This document shows positions 1-12,000 of a stretch of DNA of 64,000 nt, piece after piece. The notes beneath the pieces were generated by a model. It was not told the DNA's origin and did no database searches. It saw nothing but the letters and a program-made list of their open reading frames with translations. How positions within the stretch are numbered: the stretch's first letter is position 1; every line of letters starts with the position of its first letter. Made by a program: the position numbers and the translations under genes. Origin of the DNA: Astropecten irregularis (lineage: Eukaryota > Echinodermata > Asteroidea > Paxillosida > Astropectinidae); the NCBI GenBank assembly GCA_963971285.1, contig OZ020250.1, forward strand, positions 9,470,499 to 9,534,498, given 5' to 3'.

Positions 1-3000
1 AGGTTGTGGAAGGGGAGGAACGTTTGATTTCGTTCAAGAAGGGCCGAAGCGTTGGCTTACAGGTGATTGGAGGGAATGATTCGGGGGTTTATATTGGTCG
101 CATCCAGCCTAACAGCAATGCTTCCGTGGCAACCGGTCCCCGTGGCGACAGGATAAGAGTCGGTGATCGCATTGTGGATGTAAGTTGAAATTTTTATTTT
201 TTGTTTTGTATACAAACATAAATATTCAAGTTGTTCTATTTATTTTGTTTGTTTGTTTTTTTCTTTCTAAATATAACACTTGGTTTTAAGTGATGCTAAG
301 TATTCACCCGACAAGGAAACACAATTGTCATTCAGGCCTCAAATTGGAAAACAAATTTTGTTCATATATTTCTTATTTTCTTTCTTTTTTTTATTTCAAA
401 TTATTATTTCTTTCTTGTTTAATATGCATGGCTTTAAGTTTATGCTTTAGATCAGATTTGTTAAGTTTTAAGGGAGGGCCACTTGTATTTTCTAAGAGAA
501 CACGTTCAATATGATTCAATTACTTTGCAACCCTTGCCTTTATGCTGTGTGATTTGGATTGGCACGGGGAAGCTTCTAGCTTTCTCGTTAACATTTGTTT
601 TTTCCACCACCCCCATTAGATTAATGGAATCAACCTTCTTGGTAAGACCAAGGAAGAAGTAATTCTCTTACTGCTCGGCATCAACGACGATGTACATCTT
701 GTGCTTCGAGAAAGCTCAGGTACAATCCCTCCACCACAGTGGATCGATCTTAACTGTAGTATGCCTATAACTTGCCCTCGGCAGAAACCATTTTATGTTT
801 TGGGGGTGTGGCAAGGGTGGTTTTTATTCTTGTTCATCATAGTTGTCATGTTGATATTGCTCAGGAACTGCCAAGATACAATGCATTTTAGGATGTAGAT
901 GTTTAGTCGTTGCGATCTGGCAATTATCTGATATATCTTGGGTAATTGTAGTCAAATGCAAGTCACACTATGCCACTTCAAAATATCTTTCAATAGAATG
1001 TTGTTAACAGTAATATCATACTTTGGTTTTTTGTCAAAGAAATGAGATTCATGGGCAAAAAATATTGAGGAAGATACGGTAACATTCTTGATTCATTTTT
1101 CAGTCTCATATGGTGGCCATTTTTTTAGGAAACAGTGAAAAACGCCCACAGTATTTTTGAAATCTTTTCACCGTTATTTTTTATCTTTAAAAGGTCAAAA
1201 TTGTTTTTGGTCACTGGTTTTTACTCTTATGTGGATAAATACGGCATTTCAGGCAGAACAAATTTTAACAGCACATATTTGTTTCTACCATCTTTATAAA
1301 GTTATAGGTTAATCTGTGAAGATTTATGTTTCGGTATGCTACCAAAGTATGATAGTACCTTTTAAGTCAACTGCATCTTATTGTTGATTTTTGGAATCTA
1401 TGTGGATAATTTTCTCAAACTGATTTTTTTTTTTCAGTATAAGTTTGTAAGTGCTGCAAGGTTCTTGGAAATGGTTGGCATTACCTGAATGTATGTGTGC
1501 ATAATGTTAGCTCATCAAGAATAGTACCCTCCAGTCCCTGTAGCGCCCTCTCTCGGTCTCGTACACTGTATGTATTGTGAAGGGCTTTAATTGATTGACT
1601 TGCCGTGTCTTGACTTGGTAGCCTTTCAGGCAGTTCTGCATGGTGGCATCGGAGATAGATTCTATATCCGTGCCCACTTCAACTACACTGCACCCACCAC
1701 TGAAGAGATGAGCTTCACCAAGGGATATGTCTTCCGCGTGCTGGATACCATGCCTGAAGGTGTCATGGGCCACTGGTATGTCTTACGACTGGACCGCTCT
1801 AACGTCGCCTTGGAAAGAGGCATCATTCCAAATGAAAACAGGTATTCAACAGATTCTCTCCCATTTTTCGTTTCCTTTTTTACCATTTTCCATTTTTTTT
1901 TGTAGGATAAAAAAATTCTGTCAAATTATGGTCAAAACCTAGGGGGGAATGTAAAGTTCAAAAAAATAATTTGAAGCCCATGTTTAGGATTGGCAAACAT
2001 TTTTTTTTGTATTCTACACAAATTCAGCATTTTTCCCATGTTGGCTTTATAAAGCACATGTCAGACAAAATCACTGGCAAGATAGGGCAGAAAAAGTAGG
2101 ATGGAGCTTAAAGGTATATTACATGATTGGTAAAGGTCACCGAACAGCACTCGCACTTTGTCTTATCCAGCATGTACATGAAATAACACACCTGTGAAAA
2201 TGTGAGCTCAATCGAACATCTGAGTCATGAAAAAATAACGAAAAACCGACTAAATTGTTCTTGTAAAACATAAGGAATGGTTTTGATCTTACCCCGAGAT
2301 CAAAACAGTTTTCAGTATTTGTTTTACTCATTTCTGAAGAAATACAGCACTTCAGCTGGAAATATTTTAACGGTATGTTTCTATCAGCACCATCTTCATA
2401 TCCTGAAAGTTACACATATAAATCTGTGAACATTTCTGTTTCAGCCCATTCTACTCAAACATGGTGGAAAAGATTTGATAGTGTCTGTGATAATTTGAAC
2501 CTTTATCATTTGGTCCACTTGTTGTGTTCCCTGACAGAGCGAGTCAGCTGAATCTAGTCCATCAGAACGAGGAGGCCATGGCCTTGAAACCGGCCAACTA
2601 CGAGGGGCGTAAGGCTAAGTTCAAGCGGCTTGGCATGAGGGCTAGCATGAGATCCAAATCCATGATCAAGGACCACTGGGATGAGATCATTTTCGGTGAG
2701 TTCCCTGACCCCCCTTCATCCTGCACCCTGGGCCCTGGCATGACCAGCCAGTTGTAATATCCTCTGCCTTCTCTTGTAACTCCACGGTGTCTGGTTAGAA
2801 TCCCACTATAGGCAGACAAAGCAAGCCAAGTCCCTTACTTATTGGCAACAGACTTTGTATTTGTTCATTTCCTGTGGAATTTCCAATGTCATTATGGTAG
2901 AGCAGCTTAAACAGTATCCTGAGAGTGATTTCACAAAGCCCTTTGATCGATCGTAACTCAAGCTACGAAGGATAACCCATCATATCCTATGTAGGGCTGC

Positions 3001-6000
3001 AATGCATCCTCTGATTGATAGTAAGTTACGATGAGTTTGGTGAAATCAACCGTTGAAGGTCTAGGCTTCCAGTCCTGGCCCTGTGCAAGTTTCCATTGTC
3101 TTAGTGTATGAGGAACACTTTGATATCAGTTTCAAAGGAAAGTTTCAATCCATAGATTTTCTTTTTTGTTCAGTTGGCCAAATTTTACCTTAAATTTTCC
3201 ATACGTGAATCAGTATTAAATACTTTCATGTGTCCTAGTTATTGTTTTCGTGCAGTTTTAATCAATTTCATTTTTTTGTTTTCTCTCCAAAGGTGGTAGG
3301 GTGCTGAAATTCCCTGCGTACGAGCGTGTTATTCTCAGAGAAGGTAATTTGGCGAAATCAGCAGACAAATTGTGTACAAATATTTGATAAGGAAACTTCC
3401 CAACAAGGGCCTCCTATACATGTGAGAGCCCTTTGTACTGACAACATCACACTCTGTTTGCTTGTGTGCATTCCTGTGGTGCTCAATGAACCGTGGTCCC
3501 CCCACTGGATCCATGGGAAAGTGCAGAATGCAAACAATATTGGAACTTCATCATTTACAGAATTATTGTGACTGATAGTTCACAAGAGTGAGCATATACT
3601 TTAAAATCAAAGGCATAGCTACAACAAGTATTGCATATTAGGCCAATTGAAAATAAAAACATGTTGCCTTTTTGGAGAAAAAAGAAGAAGGAGGCCGTTT
3701 GTTTTTTCCAAAATGGCCGACTGACCCATTTATCCAAAACATCTGACAAGCCATAAAATGACAGTATTTAGACCATGAGCTTTAAATTTTATCAGAACAG
3801 CTGTAAAAATCTTTTTCCCCAAAAAAATAATCATGAAATTTACAAAAGAAAAAACACAGGCGGACTCCAATTGAATATAATTTATACAGCAAAGTATATA
3901 AATAAAGGGAGTTATTAATTAAACTGGTTGTGTATAACTTATTAAGTACAGTAGATGTTGCTTTCTTAAAGAGTTTGGTTTCTATTTGAACTCTTCATCT
4001 TGCCTTCTTCTTACAGTTGGCTTCACCAGGCCCGTTGTCCTCTTCGGAGCTGTTGCTGATCTGGTCAGGGATAGACTCCTCCATGAAATGCCCGATAAAT
4101 TTGAATCTCCACGTGAGTAACAACCTCTAACACCCTCATAGTTTGTTTTAGTACATTAATTATAAGTGCAAGTAATAAACTGCTTCATCAACCAGAATGT
4201 TGACATGAAATATACCAAATGCTTGGTGTTAGGAGGACCTGACATTTCGATCCTAGCAGGATCTTTCTCAAAGGCTGTTAATATTTCATTATTTATACAT
4301 AAAGAACCGTAAGTTATGCCACATTTTGAAAATGCAGCCGGTTGTATTAGAAGAGTGGTTTAAAATCAGCACAGGTTGCATGCTGTTAAAGCACTAGAGC
4401 AACAACAAAGCTTTACTGAACAAACTGTTACAGGTTACCGGTGAGAATCTCATGTGTTTTTCCAATGGATTCGACTGGTACTTGTCAAATTGTGCCACAG
4501 CAAGACTTTCTGCTGAATATGAAATCTTTTTGTGTTATTTCTTTCTTGTCATAAATGTATTCCCTAAACCTGCTGTGTTCTCCCTCCCTCTCTCTGCCTG
4601 TCTCCTGTAGTCATGAATCATGGATTTGAGAGTAAACCAGGCGAGCCCATTCACATGAACCCACAGGGATCTATCAAGCTACATGCCATCAAAGACATCA
4701 TGGATAAGGTACTGTGTCTCCTGTCTCTCTCACTCTTAGCTTGACATTGGTTCATTATACATCCTTTGAAGATCAGTGATGCACTCTGTTGCTCAGAGGT
4801 AGAATGTTGGGGCAATCTGATGATGCCTAACTCGTGTGCCGTCTGAACAGCCCAAACCCACTGTTATGATATTTGCAGACCCCACCAATGTATGTTATCA
4901 GAATGAAGACCAAATTATTATCTGTGTACGTTATACAAATTTGGCAACAAAGAATGTGCTCTAGCCCATCGCAACATGGAATCTGTGGATTTTTTTTCAA
5001 CAAAACTTTTCAGTGTAATACTTTAATACTTGACAATGGTCAAGCATATTTTTCCCAAGATCAGCGGCTTTGCTCTTGGAGTATTTTCATATACATAGAA
5101 TCCATTGATTGATCAAGAACGTAATTCTCATTGATCCTTGCTCAGGGCAAGCATTGCTTGCTGGACATCACCCCTAACGCTGTGGAGCAACTGAACTACG
5201 CCCAGTGCTATCCCATTGTCATCTTCCTCAATGCTGAGAGCCGGGCTCACGTTAAGGAGATCCGTGGCCAGTTCATCGGTGTAGGCAGGGAGAACAAAGG
5301 CTCTCGCAAGTACTACCAGACAGCCAAGAAGATGAAGAAGCACTACTCTTACGTCTTCACAGGTACGTCACGCCCTCATAGAATCTTTCTAAGACAAATT
5401 CTTGAAATAGCAGGACAGCTTATGTGGGCCTGCATTACATTATGTCTAGGTTATGTGTGCTGAGTTAAGGTGAAAAAAGGCTTTAAGATGAACAATTCTG
5501 TCTTAAATGTACCAATTTGACTTATTTCTTGCAGCCATGATTCCACTCAACCCTGACAGCATGTGGTACAGTCAGATTAAGGAGGCTGTTCATGTTCAGC
5601 AGAACCGGAAAATATGGGTGTCCGAAGCAAAAGTAAGCATTTGTAATTATTAATTTGTTCACATGTTTGTTTGTTTTTAGTTTCCATGGCACAATTGTAG
5701 ACCTACCACATTGATGCTGGTAGCTTGAACAGATTTCCCAACTTTTTTTCCTAAAACCTTGCAGCTTGGTGAGGATCTAGACGCAGACACTACGCTGAAC
5801 GTGATTGGACAGTTGACCCTCCCCCCGGACTACGAGAGCGATGCAGAATCTGTGCTGACCAGCGACTCTCGGTCAATGTTCAACGACAGCACCGTGGAGT
5901 CTGACTTTGAGCCGGTGTCCCCATCTGACACCGTCAGAGATGAAAGTTTCAACTTCACCGAAGAGACCTTTGAAAAGAAAGAGGTGAATTTTGGTTCCAC

Positions 6001-9000
6001 CTTAGAAATAGAATTAGAAATATTGTCCTTGGTCCCACTAACCTTTCATAAGTTATTGTCAGCTTTCGTTATGATTTAAATGAGCTTCTTGCACACTGTA
6101 TAATGTTGAATCTGTTCATTTTGTCCAACTCATTCTTGTTTGAATTCTTATATTGGTTAAATGTGCAATCATTCTGTTGATGCAGTTGAGTTGTAGATAG
6201 ACGAGTTTGACATTTTGGGGTTTGCATTCCATTAGGAGCTGCCTGTCTCAGCAGTCGTTCTTCCTGGGCGTGGGTACTCCTCAGATGAAGAAGTCGAGAA
6301 GCCAGTCATTCGTCCCAGCCGCCCTCGCCACAAGAAGAGAGCAGACAAGCAACGCTCTGAGCCCAGACCCTCCAGCAAGGAGAGAGGACTCCTTGGTCGT
6401 CTCCCCTCCCTGAGCCGCTCAGAATCTCGCGGACGCCACTCGGAAATCGATGAGGATGAGGACTTAGACGACAGCACCAATGCCAACAAGTACAACGTGG
6501 ACTCCAGGACCAAGTACGCCGACCGCCTGGAAGGGTCCTGGAAGCCGACTGAGCGCCCTTCTCGCCGAGAGCACATGAAGAGACGGGAGATGATAGAGAA
6601 GGAACAGAAAGCAAAGGAGCTTGAGGCAGCACAGAGAGCAGAGAAGGTCAATCTCTTATCCTCGCAGCCTGGTATCCGTGCCGCCCCAGCACCCGGTTCA
6701 GCCCCAGCACCCAGTTCCGCCCCAGCATCCCAAGCCGCCCCAGCATCCCGTGCCGCCCCAGCACCCGGTGCCATCAAACTCCCGCAGCTGGATGTTCCCC
6801 AACAGCGAGGCCAACGCCCGACCCCAGCACCAAAGCCTGTGCCTGCTGCAAAGCCGGCCATGACTCGGCCAACCACTCTCCCTCCTGCGGCGCCAACCAG
6901 TCGACCTGAGCCTAAGCCCAGAGAGACTCCCAAGGAGACAACATTTGGACTTAAGGAAACCACTTTTGGCGTGGATGACTTTGTTGAGACAAGTCCTGCA
7001 GGTACAGCATCAGTATTTCCCTCTTAAGTTCTTTTGATGATAAGTTGATAATATCATGCGAGTATTGAAAGACACAGATACAGAAAATGTATGCTGTAAA
7101 TCCTATAATTTGTGTTCTTTTCTCTTTTCAGTGACACCAAGTATTAAGAAGGAAACTACATTTGGTGAAGAGAGCAGCCTTCAGTGGGGCCTTGAATTTG
7201 ACGCACCCAACTTGATGGAAGAGCCACAGCTGCTCGCAGCACCCCCTATTCCACCCAAACCGGCAGTATCTGAGCCCGTCTATGCCTCCGTGCACAAAGA
7301 GCGCCCCAAGCGAGGTGCCGAGCCTCCTCCTCCTCGCCAGGAACCCTCCCGAAATTACGAACCTCCGCAGAGGTATGAAAGCTCACTTGACTTTGATCAA
7401 CCACTAAGCTTTGAGCCCCCTCGGAGGCTGGACTCTCCCGTGGAAGCCCCTGCCCCAGTTAATGGACTATCATCCTCTGATGAGCCAGCAGCAGCCTCCT
7501 GGTTCGTAGAGCCAGAGATTGCACAGCACTCTCAGGAGGTCCAGGAAAGTGCAGTGCCCCAGTGGAAGTTGGAGTCCCCCTACCAACAGGTGGAGGAAGT
7601 ACCAGAGAGAAAGCCTGAAGAGAAGCCCAGGATGACTCAGCCGGAGCCACAGATGGTCAGCATCAAATCCACCTTTGTTGAATCTCATGTGCAGCGCATT
7701 GACAACATTGAAGATTGGGACCAGCCCCAGGGGCGAGAGTCGCCCTCCATATCAGCGCAGGTCCGGGGCATGGACTATTCAGAGCCCCCATCCACAAATG
7801 ACTACAAGAAGCAGATGCAAGATGCCTTCTCCAAGCTGCAAAAGGTCAAAGTCCGAGAGAGTCCCCGTGGATGGGAGCATCCAGTCGAGCCCACTCGTTC
7901 TGAGCCTGTGCATGCACCGCCTCCAAACCGCGAGCCCCCCAACGGCCTCTCAGATTCAGCCACATCTGACACCGACAAGTACAGCGGCATTCCAGAAAGG
8001 AGGCCAGATCCTGAGCCCAAGAAGGCTCCCTATGATCGGCAGTCCTACAAGCAGTACAGGGAGGCATTCTTCAAGAGGCCTAAGTCCCCCGGGAGACAGT
8101 ACCAGGAAAACCTGTACGCTCCGAAAGGTTGGGCCAGCAGGAAAAAGGAGAACAACAATCCAGCATCATTCTGGTCAATCCCAATCAGGTAAGGAAGGTG
8201 AAGGTGCTTAGACTGCATCTGAAAATGTCATTTGATGATATTACCCTAAATAAACCAGATATCCTCCTAACCAACCTTATTATAAAGTAAAAAGTAAGGT
8301 GTTGACTATAAGCCATATTCAAACTAAGTGTGTAGCTCTCAATCTTAGTTCTTCTTCCCTGTAAACATAGCTACTAACCACAGTATTGACCAGTCTAAAC
8401 TAGAAAAATGTTATGAGAAGGGGGCTTGGAAGCTTCAACTTCCACTTCTGCTACTGGGACCTGAAGTCTGAGTCCTTCCTTGCCTTTTTGGTTATATTTT
8501 GCGATGTTAAAGTTGATTTTCAGCTGCTTGGTATTTCTCTGAGTTCCTTCATTTCATTTCCCTTCCCTCTCTCGCAGCGAGGACAGTCTGAATGCCGACG
8601 ATGGCCACGAGGTCTTGGACACCGCCCGAGGCTTCTTCGACTGCAACGGCGGCGTCCTGTCCTCCACTAGCACGGGAGTCAGCATCGTCATTCCCAAAGG
8701 GGCACTGCCCGAGGGCATCAAGCAGGAGATCTTCTTCAAGGTTTGCCGGGACACCAACATGCTGCCCCCTCTGGACAGAGACAAAGGTATGTCTGCTTGT
8801 TTGACTTCTCTCCTCCACACTCCCCTTTATATCCAATTGATTGTTAGCTGTTTGTGCAATAGTGTGCCCACCCACCTATTTGTCAAAGAGAATTACTTTT
8901 ACTCCCTGTTTAGAGAGTATTAAGTCTATTTCCAATAAGCCAGTCATGAAACACTTGATAGATTGGGTCATGTCATCGGCCTTGGCATCTGATATGATTG

Positions 9001-12000
9001 ACTGTGATTATATACCTAATGACAAAACAGGGTTCACCCGCTACTTCATGTAATAATAATCATTTGGAAGGCTTATCATCCTGACTGTATTTCAGTCAAT
9101 CATAGATGGTCTTTGTGTAAAGATGTCTTTTTCACCCCTGTCTAATCTAAGAAGTGCCCCTCCACGACTCTTAGTCTCGGGTGTTTATGTTCTCTCATTG
9201 AGGTTTTGTGTGTAGGGGTTGATTGTGATGAAGTAATGTTCACTCTTGCTCAAGTACATGTATCAAGATACTGTATGTTTGCTAAGGTGGTGTCCATGCT
9301 AGAATGCTCAAGAATTAGGTTGCATTCCCCATAGAACCGCCTGTGTTGTTTGGGTTTTTTTCAAAGGCAATCAGAAACTTCCATATGCTGCTAAACTTGA
9401 GTGAATTTTATACTCATTTGTATTTTTTTTTGGAGAGTGCACTTTAGTCAAGGTAGCACTGATGCCATTATGGAACCTAGTCACTGAATCATTTTATTAA
9501 TAGTGTAACTTAATTAGCCCAGAACGTTGTCAGTCCTGTATAATCTGATATGGTCACTGCTAAAGCTGGACACATGAAATGTTCTGAAATGGGTTAACAA
9601 TGTGACGGAACGTGCACCAGTGCACAGTGAGAATTTGCCAGCCATTAAAGCTTGCATCCAAACTCCTTTTCCCACCCCCTACCCATGGCTCTGTTTGGAA
9701 CATAAAGCTGCCTTCCTGACCATGTCCCTTGTTGGAAAGGGAAATGTACCTTCGACATTATGTTATCCTTATGTGATGACATCAACACAGTAGTTCAAAT
9801 TGGACATGGAGTTAGATCCTACCAGAAACTCTTTATTTCAGAATCAGGAAAAGTACATGTATTATTGTGTTGGATTTGGGTGGTTCTTCCAGTAATTGGC
9901 TTGAATTAGTCTTTTGTTTGTTTCCAATCTCATCATTGACCTTAACATCTTAAAGCAAATTTGTATATTTTGTTTAATCAAGCTAATAATTGCATGTGCA
10001 CGAACTTGACTAACCCAAAATAAACCAATCTTAGTTTGGTTTCCTTGCACCTCAAACCCCTGTTGTTGTTTTTATCTCTAAATGGCACACAGAGAAATCA
10101 GATATGCAGTATTTCAACACCAAATCTCAAATTTTTCAAGCATAATTGTTGAAGCCCATGTCACACAAGTAGGCCTGCAAGGCAGTCAGTTCCAGGCAAA
10201 TTTTAAAAAGTATACATAAGCACCTCAACTTCAATTTCCTTGCTATAGAAAAGACACTATCGTCAGGGAGCTTAGTTCCAACTATGACATGCAGTTTCCC
10301 TTGTGGTGAAACCTACGAAAAGGAAGAGAAAACTTAGTAATACTAGCCGGGCACAGCCACTGAAAAGTCAGGTCTGGCCAGGCCTGGGGCTTTGGACCTG
10401 AAATCTTTAAATTTCCTTGGGATAGTATAGTAAATACACTATCGTCGGGGGACTTGATTCCTACTGGGGCAAGGCGGTTTTCTCCTGGGTGAAATATACT
10501 ATTAAAGAAGAGAAAACTCTGGGGATTTACAAAAGGAGCCTCGGGCTCAGGCTCCAGCTCTGTCGTCCATATGCTGAAAGTATTGGTTGTGGTTATTAAT
10601 TGAAGCTGAAGCACTGTTTTCCTTTTCAAACCTTGAATCTACTTCCGAATCGCAGCCAAAAGCCTCTATTTTGATACCCGTTATTTCAGATTGGATTCAC
10701 GAAATGGAGCCGAATTATATGCCAGGCAAGCGAGCCTCATATTGGCATTTACCTGAAATAAGAAAGTGAAATAAACAATCAGTCATCAGTTCCTTTCATG
10801 TTTCCCCTCATCCTGAAAAGTGACAGGATGACCTAGCCTTCAACAGGACCTTGTCTGAAGATATGTCTTCCAACTTGCTATTAGTGTCCATTCCAATTTG
10901 GGTTTCCTGGGGGTTTTTATGCCTGGAATGTTTTTGCCTCCTCCTCACTTTGAGTATTTTGTTTGTTGTTTTGTGATTTATTTTTTATTTTAGGTGAGGA
11001 GCCCCTTCATGTTCCAACAGATCCCCATGGTTTAGAGGCAGGCATCTACTTAGGTACAAGAGTAGGATTCCCAGTTGGGTCTTGATCCGCACTTGGGTCC
11101 ATCCGCATCCCTAATGCCATATTAAATTTGCTGTGTTGCTTCTTAATAATCAGCTTGGTTAACCAATGATACTAATTGTGTATTGTGTGTGTGTGGGACT
11201 TGTCATGCTTAAACTATTGCAAATTAATACATGCTTGTATTAAAAGAAAGAAAAAAAGGAACGACACTTATTATTTAACTTTGCTTGTGGAACGTTTAAG
11301 TATCTGTGACACCTTTGAAGATGCAGTAGGATGAAAAGACAATTAAAAAATATAAATCTTGGGAGCAACTTACAGCTTATGTTGGCTCCATGTTTGTGTT
11401 TGTGTACTGTTGCAGCAAAAAATAGTGTCTCCAAAAATGATTAATAATCTTCCAATTTGAGCTGGTTGTCCTGTAATTGTATATGTGGCACACATCTGTA
11501 CCTAGATAATGCTGCATTTTGTGGGTGTTTTACACTATGCTGTTTTGTATAGTGGACTACACATCTTGCGTAGAAATAGAAACCCAACGTTGATTTGCAC
11601 TGAAGTTGGAGTAATGACGCCTTCCTAGTGAAAGATGCACTTATATAGATGATAGTTTCTTCACATACCTTTCCTTGACTCACTCTTTCAAACTGAGCCT
11701 TTGAATAACTGTCCTTATTTCTCAAACACTTCATCTAATATCTGCCATGCAAGACAACTATTAGTTAAACATGTGCCATAACTTTGCTACAACTTCCACT
11801 CTGCTAATTAATCCTAGCACAATGACGTGGATTAGTGTGTTCAGCCACGATGCCATCACTCTTATAGCCGCTGTAGCGTAATATTCTGCCCATACATGTA
11901 GTTAGTTCATCTAAGCTGTGATGTCACTGGCGAAGCACCTCATTCACTTCTGTGTGGTTGAGACAACCACAGTTTGCCTGTAGTTTGTAACACGTTGATT

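Noticed and set aside
6232-6963. 243-codon minus-strand open frame opposite the ZO proline-rich exon
   Set aside because: Shadow of the GC-rich, repetitive coding exon on the other strand.
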